DNA from: Ligaoa zhengdingensis
Lineage (GTDB): Bacteria > Bacillota > Clostridia > Oscillospirales > Ruminococcaceae
NCBI RefSeq assembly: GCF_014384885.1
Contig: NZ_JACRST010000005.1
Location: forward strand, 91,057-155,056
Direction: 5' to 3'
DNA: 64,000 nt
Made by a program: the position numbers and the translations under genes. Shown here piece after piece: positions 49,095 to 60,400 of the stretch. Below the pieces are notes generated by a model that saw only the letters and a program-made list of their open reading frames with translations, searched no databases and had not been told where the DNA came from. Position 1 is the first letter of the stretch. Every line of letters begins with the position of its first letter.

Positions 49095-50601
49095 TCGGGC
49101 AGTCGTGGAAATGATCGATATTTGCAAGGCGTTTCCAGGCGTGCAGGCGCTCGACCACGTGAGCTTCACGCTCAGGCGCGGCGAGGTGCACTGCCTGCTG
49201 GGGGAAAACGGCGCTGGCAAATCCACGCTCATTAAAATTCTCAGCGGCGCATACCAGATGGACAGCGGCCAGATCAAGATCGAAGGCCGCGAGGTCAATA
49301 TCCGCAGCGCGCAGGACGCGCGCGGCATGGGCATCAGCACCATCTACCAGGAGATGAACCTGGTGCCGGGCCTGAGCGTGGCCGAAAATCTGTTCCTCGG
49401 CGAGGAGGAGACGCTCAAAGGGGTTTCGTGGGTGGTGGACCGGCGCGCGATGAACGCCCGGGCCAATGAGATTTTCGCCAAGATGAACGTGACGGTGGAC
49501 CCGAACGCGCTGGTGGGGGACCTCAACACCGCCAAACAGCAGATGGTGGAGATCGCGCGGTCGCTCATCAACCAGCGCAAGGTCATCATCATGGACGAAC
49601 CGACCTCGTCGATCACCGACAAGGACACCGAGGAGCTGTTCCGCATCATCCGCGAGCTCAAGGCGCAGGGGGTTTCAATCATCTACATATCCCACCGCCT
49701 GCAGGAGCTGGCCGAGATTGTGGACCGCGTCACGGTGATGCGTGACGGACAATACATCGCCACCTTCCAGATGGGGGAGGTTTCCATCGACGAGCTGGTG
49801 CGCTGCATGGTGGGTCGCGAGCTCGAGGAGAATGCGCGCGCGGCGCATGGCCGCACCCAGGAGGTGCTGCTCGAGGCGCGGCGGATCACCGCGGGACGCG
49901 CGGTGCAGGACGCGAGCTTCCAGCTCCACCGGGGGGAGATCCTCGGCTTTGCGGGCCTGGTGGGCGCGGGGCGCACCGAGCTGATGCGCGCTGTGTACGG
50001 CGCGGACCGGATGGACTCCGGCGAGGTGCTGGTGCGGGGCGAGGCGGTCAAAATCCGCTCCCCAAAGCAGGGGGTAAAAAACGGCATCGCCTACCTCAGC
50101 GAGGACCGCAAGGGCCAGGGCCTGGTGCTCATGATGGAAATCAGCAAGAACATCACCATCACCAACTTAGCGCGGGTATCGGGCGGGCCGGTCATCAACC
50201 GCCGCCGCGAGCTGGAGCAGTCGCAGGAGCTGGCAAAGAGCCTCTCGGTGGCGACCACCTCGGTGCAGAAGCGGGTGCGCGACCTCTCCGGCGGCAATCA
50301 GCAGAAGGTGGTCATCGCCAAGTGGCTGATGACTGACTGCGACGTGCTGATCTTCGACGAGCCCACCAAGGGCATCGACGTGGGCGCGCGCGCCGAAATT
50401 TACAAGCTGATGAACCGGCTGGCCGCCGAGGGCAAGGGCATCATCCTGGTGTCGTCGGATATGAACGAGATTCTGCGGGTGAGCGACCGCATTGTGGTGA
50501 TGAACCAGGGCAGGATCATGGGCGAGTTTGAGAACAGCGGGGAGGACATCCAGGAGGAGATTCTTTCGCTGATGTTGGGAGGAATTGAGCGTGTTTCGTA
50601 A
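49087..50601 (+). CDS. Ribose-type sugar ABC transporter, ATP-binding protein (RbsA-like)
   Basis: A 504-residue tandem ATPase. NBD1 has Walker A GENGAGKSTL, a degenerate signature (LNTAKQQMVEIARSL) and Walker B KVIIMDEPTS. NBD2 lacks a good Walker A (GLVGAGRTEL) but has the signature LSGGNQQKVVIAKWL and Walker B DVLIFDEPTKGID, the usual CUT2 pattern. It energises uptake with the next two gene products. GGGAGGGG precedes the ATG inside the lacI 3' end. Confidence 0.95.
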   Translation: MDNRAVVEMIDICKAFPGVQALDHVSFTLRRGEVHCLLGENGAGKSTLIKILSGAYQMDSGQIKIEGREVNIRSAQDARGMGISTIYQEMNLVPGLSVAENLFLGEEETLKGVSWVVDRRAMNARANEIFAKMNVTVDPNALVGDLNTAKQQMVEIARSLINQRKVIIMDEPTSSITDKDTEELFRIIRELKAQGVSIIYISHRLQELAEIVDRVTVMRDGQYIATFQMGEVSIDELVRCMVGRELEENARAAHGRTQEVLLEARRITAGRAVQDASFQLHRGEILGFAGLVGAGRTELMRAVYGADRMDSGEVLVRGEAVKIRSPKQGVKNGIAYLSEDRKGQGLVLMMEISKNITITNLARVSGGPVINRRRELEQSQELAKSLSVATTSVQKRVRDLSGGNQQKVVIAKWLMTDCDVLIFDEPTKGIDVGARAEIYKLMNRLAAEGKGIILVSSDMNEILRVSDRIVVMNQGRIMGEFENSGEDIQEEILSLMLGGIERVS

Positions 50602-51574
50602 AGTCGTCAATCAATTGGGCATCGGCATCGTCATCATCGTCATGTTTGTGTTTCTGTCGTTTGCCAGCCCCTATTTCTTCACCTTGGAAAACCTGATGAA
50701 CATTCTGCTTCAGGTCTCCATCGGCACGGTCATCGCGGTGGGCATGACCTTTGTCATCATCACCGGCGGCATCGACCTTTCGGTGGGCTCCATGGTGGCG
50801 TTCAGCTGCGTGCTGATCGCCATGACCCTGCACATCGAGGCAGTCCCGGTGCCTGCGCGCATCGCGCTGGCGCTGCTGGTGGGCGTGGCTTCGGGCTTTG
50901 CGATGGGTGCGATCAACGGCCTGGTGGTGGTCAAGGGCCATGTGCCGGCCTTCATCGTGACGCTCGGCATGATGAGCGTGGCGCGCGGCCTGGCGCTGTT
51001 TATCACCAACGGGCAGACCATCTACATGTTGCCGCCCGAATACCAGACGGTCACGGCCGCGAAGCTGGGCGTGCTGCCCATCCAGGTGATCTACGCGCTC
51101 GTCGTGGTGATGATCGCTAGCTTTATCCTGGGCCGCACCAAGTTCGGCCGCTACCTCTACGCCATCGGCGGCAATAAGGAGGCGGTGCGACTCTCGGGCA
51201 TCAACACCGGGCTGGTGGAGTTCTTCGCCTACGCCATTTCGGGCGTCACCTGCGGCATCGGCGCGATCCTGCTGGTGGGCCGCCTCAACGCGGGCCAGCC
51301 GATCGCGGGCGACGGCTACGACATGGACGCCATCGCGGCGGCCATCATCGGCGGCACCAGCCTTTCGGGCGGCGTCGGCAAGATCAGCGGCACCCTGATG
51401 GGCGCAATCCTCATGGGTATGCTCAAAAACGGCCTCAACCTGCTGGACGTTTCGCAGTACCTGCAAAAGATCATCATCGGCGTGGTGATCGTGGCGGCGG
51501 TGCTGTTCGACCAGTTCCGCAAGGGGGAACACCGCCGCAAGAAGGCGGCCGTGGCCGAGGCGGTCAAGGCATAA
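50591..51574 (+). CDS. Ribose-type sugar ABC transporter permease (RbsC-like)
   Basis: A 327-residue CUT2 permease with about eight to ten helices. Family stretches are GMTFVIITGGIDLSVGSMVAF, PAFIVTLGMMSVARGLAL and AAAIIGGTSLSGGVGKISGTLMGAILMGMLKNGLNLL (region). GTG 50591 has GGAGGA at seven bases; TTG 50585 is too close. It overlaps the ATPase gene by 11 bases. Confidence 0.95.
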   Translation: MFRKVVNQLGIGIVIIVMFVFLSFASPYFFTLENLMNILLQVSIGTVIAVGMTFVIITGGIDLSVGSMVAFSCVLIAMTLHIEAVPVPARIALALLVGVASGFAMGAINGLVVVKGHVPAFIVTLGMMSVARGLALFITNGQTIYMLPPEYQTVTAAKLGVLPIQVIYALVVVMIASFILGRTKFGRYLYAIGGNKEAVRLSGINTGLVEFFAYAISGVTCGIGAILLVGRLNAGQPIAGDGYDMDAIAAAIIGGTSLSGGVGKISGTLMGAILMGMLKNGLNLLDVSQYLQKIIIGVVIVAAVLFDQFRKGEHRRKKAAVAEAVKA

Positions 51575-51645
51575 GCGCATCAATTGGTTCTCTGAATAGC
51601 GAGGAGCTATTAACCATAACGGACAAGATGAAAGGAGCAAAAGGT

Positions 51646-52674
51646 ATGTTTCACATGAAAAAGGTAACGGCAATGGTATTGGCAACCGTCATGGCAGGCG
51701 CCCTGTTGGGAGGCTGCGGCAACAACTCCGCCCCCTCCTCCAGCGCGGCGGCGCCCGCCCCCGCCCCGTCCAGTTCCCAGGCGGCCGAGCCCAGCAGCGA
51801 GGCCCCCAAAGAGAACAAGGACATCACCGTCGGCCTGGTTATGAAGACCCTGACCAACCCGTATTTCATCTCGATTGAAGAGGGCGCCAAGAAGGCGGCG
51901 GACGAGTTCGGCATCAAGCTGGATTCCAAGGCTGCTCAGGAGGAGACCTCGGTTGAGCAGCAGATCGCCATTGTCGAGGACATGATCGCCAAGAAGTACG
52001 ACGCGATCTGCATCGCGCCCAGCGGCTCCAAGGAGATCGTCCCGGTCATCAAGAAGGCGCAGGAGGCCGGCATCGTGGTCATCAACATCGATAACCGCGT
52101 GGACATCGACGCGGCGGCCCAGGCCGGCATCAGCGTGCCGTACGTGGGCGCGAGCAACTACGACGGCGGCTACCTGGCCGGCAAATACCTGGCTGAGCAG
52201 CTCGGCGGCAAGGGCAAGGTCGCCATCATCGAGGGCATCCAGGGCGTTGACAACGCCGAGGGCAGAAAGAACGGCTCCAACGCGGCGTTCGCGGAGTATC
52301 CCGACATCGAGGTCGTGGCTTCCCAGTCCGCCAATTGGGAGACCGAGGAAGCGCTCAACGTCATGACCAACATCCTGCAGGCCAACCCGGACCTGAACGG
52401 CGTGTTCTGCGCCAACGACATGATGGCGTTCGGCGCCGTGCAGGCGATCGAAGCCAAGGGCCTCACCGGCAAGGTGCTGGTTGCAGCTTATGACGCGCTG
52501 GATCAGGCCAAACAGTATATCAAAGAGGGCAAGATGATTTCTACCGTCGACCAGAACCCCGTGGGCGTCGGCTACACCGGCGTGCAGTTCGCGCTGGATG
52601 TGCTGAACGGCAAGGAGGTCCCCGACGAGTTCATGGTGGAGCTCTCCAATGTCACGGCGGATAACGTAGGTTAA
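51646..52674 (+). CDS. Ribose-type sugar-binding lipoprotein (RbsB-like)
   Basis: A 342-residue lipoprotein (signal ending LLGGC, Ser/Ala/Pro-rich spacer) with a periplasmic-binding-protein I fold: VGLVMKTLTNPYFISIEEGAKKAADEFG.., ..YVGASNYDGGYLAGKYLAEQL.., ..FCANDMMAFGAVQAIEAKG.., DQNPVGVGYTGVQFALD. It delivers the sugar to the permease; ribose or a related pentose or furanoside is likely from the ribokinase context. ATG 51646 has AAGGAG at seven bases. Confidence 0.93.
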   Translation: MFHMKKVTAMVLATVMAGALLGGCGNNSAPSSSAAAPAPAPSSSQAAEPSSEAPKENKDITVGLVMKTLTNPYFISIEEGAKKAADEFGIKLDSKAAQEETSVEQQIAIVEDMIAKKYDAICIAPSGSKEIVPVIKKAQEAGIVVINIDNRVDIDAAAQAGISVPYVGASNYDGGYLAGKYLAEQLGGKGKVAIIEGIQGVDNAEGRKNGSNAAFAEYPDIEVVASQSANWETEEALNVMTNILQANPDLNGVFCANDMMAFGAVQAIEAKGLTGKVLVAAYDALDQAKQYIKEGKMISTVDQNPVGVGYTGVQFALDVLNGKEVPDEFMVELSNVTADNVG

Positions 52675-52776
52675 TCGGCGGGTTGAAACCTAATCTCTGT
52701 CAAGGGCACGGGTTTCCAAACACACGCTGACAAATCAACACAGGTACCGTTTCAGGTGTGAAAGTGAGGACTCCGG

Positions 52777-52801
52777 GTCGCGCGGCGATCGGGAGTCCTC
52801 C
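52777..52801 (+). terminator. Hairpin between the binding-protein gene and ribokinase
   Basis: AGGACTCC pairs with GGAGTCCT. There is no strong T-run, so it may stabilise the upstream mRNA or partly terminate, giving more binding protein than kinase. Confidence 0.55.
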
Positions 52802-52841
52802 CATTATCGGCCGGGGAAGCGGTGGAAAAGCGGGTAATGAT

Positions 52842-53777
52842 ATGAAAAGTAAAATAGTTGTAGTAGGCAGCCTGAATATGGATCTTGTGATCCGGACCGA
52901 TTCGCTGCCCCGCATGGGGGAGACGGTGATCGGGAAGGATTTCGCAATGGTTCCCGGCGGGAAGGGCGCCAATCAGGCGGTGGCGGCGGCGCGGCTGGGC
53001 GCACAGGTCGCCATGATCGGCTGTGTGGGAAACGATTTGTTCGGCAACAAGCTGGTCGATACCCTGCAGGAAAACCATGTGGATACCAGATACATCAAGC
53101 GGTTGGACGATGTTTCCACCGGCATTGCGGTGATCACCGTCAACCGCGGCGACAACTGCATCATCTTAGATTCCGGTGCGAACTATCGCATCACGCCGGA
53201 GGATATCGAAGCGTGCGTGGAACTGATCGCGGGGGCGGATGTGCTGGTGACCCAGCTTGAAATTCCACTGGATACGGTGGAAGCGGCCCTGAAGGTGGCC
53301 AAACAGAACGGCGTACAGACCATTTTGAACCCGGCTCCGGCGCAAAAGCTGGACGACGGGCTGCTTGGGGCGGTGGACGTGATCCTGCCCAACGAGAGCG
53401 AGACCGAGCTGCTCACCGGCATCCCCCTGCGGGATGAGGACAGCATCGGCCGGGCGCTGCAGGTATTTCAGGAGAAAGGGGTCGCTGAGAGCGTCATCAC
53501 CCTCGGCTCCCGTGGGACGGCCTACCTCAGCGGCGGCGAGGTGCAGTTTGCCTCCTCCTTCCCAGTGAAGGCGGTGGACACCACGGCGGCAGGCGACTCG
53601 TTTGTGGGCGCGCTGGCGGTGCGCATGGCGCAGGGCGCAGGCATCAAGGAGGCGGTGCACTTCTGCAACGCGGTGGGCGCGCTCACCGTCACGCGGCGCG
53701 GGGCTCAGCCATCGCTGCCCGCCCTCTCGGAGGTGGAAGAATTTTTGAGGAAAGCGGGGGTTTGTACCCCGGTATAG
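52842..53777 (+). CDS. rbsK: Ribokinase
   Basis: A 311-residue PfkB-family kinase. It has VVGSLNMDLVIRTDSLPRMGETVIG, the sugar-binding PGGKGANQAVAAARLG, NPAPAQ, PNESETELLTG and the catalytic/anion-hole motif DTTAAGDSFVGAL (Asp as base). It phosphorylates ribose, or deoxyribose or a similar sugar, at O5. It follows the ABC genes on the same strand and completes the uptake pathway. The ribosome site is weak (GGAAAAGCGGG). Confidence 0.94.
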   Translation: MKSKIVVVGSLNMDLVIRTDSLPRMGETVIGKDFAMVPGGKGANQAVAAARLGAQVAMIGCVGNDLFGNKLVDTLQENHVDTRYIKRLDDVSTGIAVITVNRGDNCIILDSGANYRITPEDIEACVELIAGADVLVTQLEIPLDTVEAALKVAKQNGVQTILNPAPAQKLDDGLLGAVDVILPNESETELLTGIPLRDEDSIGRALQVFQEKGVAESVITLGSRGTAYLSGGEVQFASSFPVKAVDTTAAGDSFVGALAVRMAQGAGIKEAVHFCNAVGALTVTRRGAQPSLPALSEVEEFLRKAGVCTPV

Positions 53778-53795
53778 CAAAGAAGGGGCATTTGT

Positions 53796-54123
53796 ATGGA
53801 AAGAAAAAGGCGCCCCAACATCCATAAGAAACTGTTGAGCGTGCTGCTCGCGGCCGGGGACCCGTTCTAGTACGAGCCGGACGACTGTGTCAAGATCATC
53901 TTCGACGCCGACGCGACCGCAGCGCAGATTCAGCAGGCACACGACGCGCTGATGGCGGAGCTTAACGCCATGCAGCGGCGCGCCCATCGCGATCGGGCCG
54001 GAAGCCGCGCAGCCCACGGCCCCGGCCGAACCGGACTTCAGCCCGGCTGCTGCTGCAATCCCCCTGGCGCTGCTCGCGGCTGCGGCGGTCGTTCTGCTGC
54101 GCCGTTCACAGCGCGGCTGGTAA
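53796..54123 (+). pseudogene. Remnant of an anchored surface-protein gene
   Basis: The start encodes a signal-like MERKRRPNIHKKLLSVLLAAGDP and stops at 53868-53870 (TAG). In the same frame a FIVAR-like stretch follows (ATAAQIQQAHDALMAELNAM). Then a +1 shift opens PIAIGPEAAQPTAPAEPD, a membrane helix (AAAAIPLALLAAAAVVLL) and RRSQRGW before TAA 54121. So signal, FIVAR end and C-terminal anchor of a large protein survive with most of the middle lost. It lies 18 bases after rbsK in the same operon. Confidence 0.75.
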
Positions 54124-54163
54124 ATCCATCTATCAGTTTTTCATGTTTCCTCCTTTTTCCTTA

Positions 54164-54211
54164 AGACGGACAGGGGCGCTTTGCGAGAACGGCCCTGTCC
54201 GTCTCTCTTGT
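54164..54211 (+). terminator. Terminator of the LacI-ABC-ribokinase operon
   Basis: AGACGGACAGGG pairs with CCCTGTCCGTCT and is followed by CTCTTGTTTC. Confidence 0.85.
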
Positions 54212-54286
54212 TTCCTATCTTTGCATGTTATTATCGACGGAAAGATCAAAAGAAATATTTAAATTTTGGCGATAAATACCAATTCA

Positions 54287-54327
54287 AGAAACTACGTTTC
54301 TTCTCTACACTAAAGAAAACGGTTTCA
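54287..54327 (+). promoter_or_regulatory. Operator 2, in front of the giant ADP-ribosylglycohydrolase gene
   Basis: The block 54294-54324 matches operator 1 at 29 of 31 positions. Inverted GAAAC (54288-54292) and GTTTC (54322-54326) give dyad symmetry. This ties the surface enzyme to the LacI regulator. The rest of the 303-base gap 54124-54426 holds a terminator and A+T-rich promoter sequence. Confidence 0.78.
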
Positions 54328-54426
54328 TATCCCACGCATTCAGAGAAAAATTGGTGCCGAAGGGGGGACGCTGAAAGGAAAAAGGGAATTTGAGAAGAAG
54401 CAGATTATGTTAAGGAGGAGTGTCAA

Positions 54427-57400
54427 GTGTCAAAGAAGTTACTCAGTATCCTTTTGGCGGTCGTGCTGGTGTTCAGCATGGCGATGCCGAGCTTCGCTGT
54501 GGCGGATGGGACGATCCCACTGCTGCCGGAAGCGTCGGGACAGAGCGAGGAAGCGCCGCCCGAGGAAATCCCGCCCGCAGAGCCGCTGGAGCAGCCTGCG
54601 GAGCCGGTGGAAGAACCGACGGAGGAGACCCCCGCAGAGGTGGAGGCCTCAAAGGAGGTGTTCGCCGCACCCGTGTCCAGCGGCGAGGTGATCCTGCCCG
54701 AAGATGGGCTGGTTGCCCGCTGGACGTTTGACGGCGCCGAGGGCGGCGTGGTCGAGGACGTCACCGGCAACGGCCACGACGGCGAGATCATCCGGGGGGA
54801 ACCGGAGTTCGTCGAGGGCCGCTTCGGTCAGGCGATCAGCTTCCAAGACGGCGAGCTGGTGTCGGTGCCGAGCGACGATGTGTTTAACGCGCCCATCGAC
54901 GGCAGCTTCACCCTTTCGGCCTGGGTAAAAGCGCCCGAGCTGTTGGGCCAGTGGCAGGCCATCATCCAGAAGGGCCGCCCGGACGCCGCGGGTACCTGGT
55001 GGGGCCTGTGGTTCCATTCCAGCGACAAGCTGGCGTTCGGCGCTGACACCCAGCGCGACGTGTACGGCAATGTCGCCCCGGAGGACGAGTGGGTCTGCGT
55101 CACACTGGTGCAGAACGGCACGGACGGCACCCGGAAGATCTACATGGACGGCGTGCTGGCCGGCACGGGAGCCGCACAGGAGAGCGTTACCGATTGGGAC
55201 CTGGTGTTCGGCGGCGTGCAGGCGGGCGGCACCTTCGGCGGCGAGTATTACACCGGCCTGCTGGACGAGGTCGTCTTTTACAACCGCGCCCTCACCGGCA
55301 TGGAAGCGCGCGCCCTCTACTTGCAGAACGCGGATGTATACACCGTGAGCGGACAGGTTCTGCCGGGCGAGACCGGCGCCTCGGTCGAAGGGCTGACTGT
55401 TCACCTGTACGACGCGGAAAATGACAAAACCGAGCTCGCCTTTGCCGTGACCGATGCGGACGGCTATTATGAGATCGGATCGGTGACCGACGGCGCCTAT
55501 GTGGCGCGCGTCGATGCGGTCGAAGGCAGCTTCCTCGCCTCTGAGGCGGCTGTGGAGGTCGCGGGCGGAGACGTGTCCGCCGACATCACCCTGAACGCCG
55601 AGGTCTACCGCACCATTGCCTTCGCGGTTACCCCCGCGGACGCCAAGGTGGTGCTGCGCGGCGATAACGGCATCGTTGTGCCAGAGGCGGACGGCAGCTA
55701 CCGCGTGCTCGAGGGCAGCTACCGCTACACCGTCTCCCGCGCGGGCTATGTCACCCAGCGCGGCGACGTGGACGCTGTGGACGAGGATCAGAACCTTTCG
55801 ATCACCCTGCAACAGGTTGCGAGCGGCCCGGTGGTGCTTACCGAGGAGGAGATCCTCGACCGCATGAAGGGCGGCTGGGTCGGCGAGATGGCGGGCGTCA
55901 CCTGGGCAGCGTCCACCGAGTTCCGCGCGCAGGGCCGCCTGTTGCGCGAGGATGAGGTCCCGACGTGGACCCCCGACATGATCAACAGCGGTTTTGGCCA
56001 GGACGACCTCTATGTGGAGGTCCCATTCCTGGATTGTATGAAGGACAACGGCGTGAACGCCAACTGGAAGCAGCTGGGCGATTACTTTGCGGACTCCCAG
56101 TTCATGCTGTGGCACGCCAACTACCACGGCCGTGAGAACCTCCGCAAGGGGATTGAAGCGCCCAACTCCGGCCATTATCTCTATAACCAGTGCTGCGACG
56201 ACATCGACTGGCAGATCGAGGCGGACTCGGTCGGTATGGCGGCGCTGGCGCAGCCCGAGGTCGCCAAGGAGCTCTCCTGGCGCGTGGGCCATGTGATGAA
56301 CTACGGCGACGGCGTGTACGGCGGCGTGTTTGTCTCCACCATGTACGCTGCCGCCTTCAAGGCGCAGAGCCTCGACGAGATCATCGACGCGGGCCTCTCC
56401 GCGATCCCCGAGGAGAGCATGTTCCGCCAGATGATGGAGGACGTGGTCGCGGAATACGACGTGGGCTCCACCTGGCAGGAGTGCTGGCAGATGCTCGAGG
56501 ACAAGTGGCAGAACGACCGCTGCCCGGACGGCCTCAACCGGCCGTTCAACATCGACGCGAAGCTCAACTCGGCTTACATCCTCATCGGCCTGCTGTGGGG
56601 CGAGGAGGACTTTGAGCAGTCGATGAAGATCTCCATGATGTGCGGCCAGGACAGCGATTGCAACCCGTCCTCGGTGGGCGGCATCCTGGGCTGCTACTTC
56701 GGCCTCGAGAACATCCCCGAGCAGTGGAAGAGCGGACAGGATTGGACCGGGAGAAGATTCTCCTACACCAACTACACCATGACTGACTGCGTCAACGTCA
56801 ACCTCGACTTGGCGCGCGAAGTGGTCAAGATGACCGGCGGCACCATTGAGGACGGCGTGTGGACCATCCCCGAGAACACCGGCGACCGCACGATGATTCT
56901 GGAGCAGTGGCCGCTCGAGAAGAACGATCTGCCGGAATTCACCTCCGTGACGGTCGAAGCGGACGAGAGCGACGCGACCGGCCGCACCTTCGTGTTTGAC
57001 GCGGAGGCGACCGACGAGGACGGCATCGCGGCGTACCAGTGGTTCTTCGGCGACCTCACTTTTGAGGATGGCGCGCAGCAGACCCACACCTACCGCGAGG
57101 ACGGGGTCTACTATGCGTATTGCTACACCACCGACGCCATCGGCAACACCCAGGTGAAGCAGGTCAAGGTGCTGGTGAACGCCGAGGAAGAGGAAGAGAA
57201 GCTGCCGCTTCCGAAGCTGATCGCCCACTGGACGTTCGACGAGATTGCGGACGGCAAGGTGGCCGACGCGACCGGCAACGGCCATGACGGCGTGGCGAGC
57301 GGCGAAATTTCGCTGGTCGACGGCAAGGTCGGCAAGGCGGCACAGTTCGGCAGCGAGATCGTCAGCATCCCCGACGCGCCCGAGCTCAACTTCTCGGCCG

Positions 57401-60400
57401 CCGACAACTTCACCCTGACGGCTTGGGTCAAGGCGCCCGAGCTCAAAAACCAGTGGCAGGCGATCGCCCAGAAGGGCCGCGCCGGCAATAGCGTCTGGTA
57501 CGGCCTGTGGATGGACAACAAGAATCAGGTGAGCTTCGGCGCACCCAACTACAACACCGTGGATAAGGCCATGCCCGCCGTGAATGAGTGGGTTCACCTG
57601 GCCGCGGTGCAAAAGGACGGCGTCCGTTACTTCTATGTGAACGGCGCGCTGGTGGACGGCACTGCACAGGCCGTGGAGGGCCGCACCTCCGGCCAGCCGT
57701 TTACCATCGGTGGCGTGGGCGGCCAGCTCGGCGAGCTCTTCCAGGGCCAGATCGACGACGTGCGCCTCTACAACTACGCGCTCGCTGCACCCGAGGTGAA
57801 CAAGCTCGCAACCCTCAGCGACGAGACCATCCTGCGCGAGGAGGATATCCTCAACCGCATGAAGGGCGGTTGGGTTGGCGAGATGGCGGGTGTCACCTGG
57901 GCGGCGTCCACCGAGTTCCGCGCGCAGGGCCGCCTGCTGCGCGAGGACGAAGTGCCCGCGTGGAACCCCTACATGATCAATGACGGCTTCGGCCAGGACG
58001 ACCTGTACGTCGAGGTCCCGTTCCTCGACTGTATGAAGGCTCACGGCGTCAACGCGAACTGGAAGTGGTTGGGCCACTACTTCCGCGAGTCGGAATTCGC
58101 GCTGTGGCACGCCAACTACTACGGCCGCGAGAACCTGCGTAACGGCGTCGAAGCGCCCAACTCGGGCCATTACCTCTACAACCAGTGCTGCGACGACATC
58201 GACTGGCAGATCGAGGCGGACTCGGTCGGCATGATGGCGCTGGCGCAGCCCGAGATCGCCAAGGAGCTCGCCTGGCGCGTGGGCCACGTGATGAACTACG
58301 GCGACGGCGTGTACGGCGGCGTGTTCGTGGCCTCGATGTACGCCAAGGCGTTCACCGCTGAGAGCGTAGGCGAGATCATCGAAGCAGGCCTCGGCAGCAT
58401 CCCCGAGGGCAGCCAGTTCCTCGCGATGATGCAGGACGTGATGGCGGAGTACGAATCCGGCTCCACCTGGCAGGAATGCTGGCAGATGCTCGAGGACAAA
58501 TGGCAGAACGACCGCTGCCCGGACGGCCTGAACAAGCCGTTTAACATCGACGCGAAGCTCAACTCCGCGTATATCCTCATCGGCCTGCTGTGGGGCGAAG
58601 GCGACTTTGAGCAGTCGATGAAAATCTCCATGATGTGCGGCCAGGACAGCGACTGCAACCCGTCCTCGGTGGGCGGCATCCTAGGCTGCTACTACGGCCT
58701 CGAAAACATCCCCGAGAAGTGGAAGAGCGGGCTGGATTGGAACAAGAAAACGTTCTCTTACACCGATTACACCATGACCGATTGCGTCAACGTGAACCTC
58801 GACCTCGCGCGCGAGGTGCTGGCGATGAACGGCGGCGAAATCGTGGACGGCGCGTGGGTCATCCCGCAGCCGGCAAAATCCGAGGCGCTGATTCTCGAGC
58901 AGTGGCCGCTCGAAGAAAACGCGCTGCCCGAGCTCAGCGCCACCGCGGTGAAGGATGAGAGCGACCCGACCGGCCGCACCTTCATCTTTGACGCCGAGGC
59001 CACCGATGAGGACGGCATCGCCGCCTACCAGTGGTTCTTCGGCGACCTTACCTTCGACGACGGCGCGCAGCACACCTATACTTATAAAGAAGACGGCATC
59101 TACTACGCGGTCTGCTACGTCACCGACGGCGTCGGCAACACCGCATGGAAGCAGGTCAAGGTGTTTGTCAACAAGACCGAAGAGGATGAGCCGGACGACC
59201 CGGACGACGTGACGGTCACCCCGACCCTGGTCGCCCACTGGACCTTCGACGACCTCAGCTTCGGCGTGGTCAAGGATGTCACCGGCAACGGCCACGACGG
59301 CGCGTCCTCGGGCGAACCGCAGTTCGTGGAGGGCAAGATCGGCGACGCGATCTCCTTTGACGGCGCGACCCAGTTTATCACTGTGCCCGATGCGCCCGAG
59401 TTTAAGTACAAGTGGAGCGACAGCTACTCCCTCTCCACCTGGGTTAAGGTGGATCAGAACCGCTCCGCGTGGCAGGGCATCGTCCAGAAGGGCCGCCAGA
59501 ACAACGGCGGGTTCTTCGGCCTGTGGATCAGCAACGACAACCGCTACACCTACGGCGCCCCGAACCTGTTCGGCCCCAAGGTGAAGGAGGGCGAATGGGC
59601 GCTCGTCACCCTGGTGCAGGACAGCAAGAACAACGCCCGCAAGATGTATGTGAACGGCGAGCTGGCCGCCCAGACCACACCCAGCGGCGCCAGCAGCGAC
59701 CTCGCCCTGTCCATCGGCGGCATCCCCGGCATGAACGAATATTTCAAGGGTATGCTGGACGATGTGCGCATCTATAACTATCCGCTGAGCCAGATGGAGA
59801 TCGACAACCTCTTCGCGCTCAACGACGCGGTTTACTCCATCTCCGGCACCGTGTCCGCAGATAGCGGCGTGGCGGTGAAGGGCACTGTGGTCAACCTCTA
59901 CGCGGCCGACGACCCCGATACGGTCATCGCCAGCGCGCGCGTGGCCAAGGACGGCAGCTTTGTCATCCCCGGCGCGGCCGACGGCGAGTACATCCTCAAG
60001 ATCGCGGGCAACGACGAGCACGGCCCGGCCATGCTCAACGTGACGGTCAGCGGCGCGGCGGTCTCCGGTCTGGAGATCACCTTCGGCCAGATGGTCGATA
60101 AATCCCACCTGCTCACCATGATCGCGGTGGTTGAGAGCCTCAGCGAGAGCGACTTCACAGCCTCGAGCTGGAAGCCCCTGGGCGAGGCGCTGTCCGCGGC
60201 CAGGGCGGTTGCGGAGAACGGGACTGCGACCGCACAGGAAGTGATGGAGGCTTACCTGACGCTGGTCGCGGCGCGCGACGGCCTGGTGTTCGCACCCAGA
60301 ACCGAACTGCTGGAGCTGGCGGTCGAGCTGGCCCGTGCGGCCATGGAGAACCCCGGCCTCACCGAAGAATCGTGGAAAGCGCTGAACGACGTGGTCAAGG

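Noticed and set aside
54649..58287. Long open frame on the minus strand opposite the giant ARH protein
   Set aside because: Antisense shadow; the composition (Val/Ala/His-rich without motifs) is typical of reversed G+C-rich codons.
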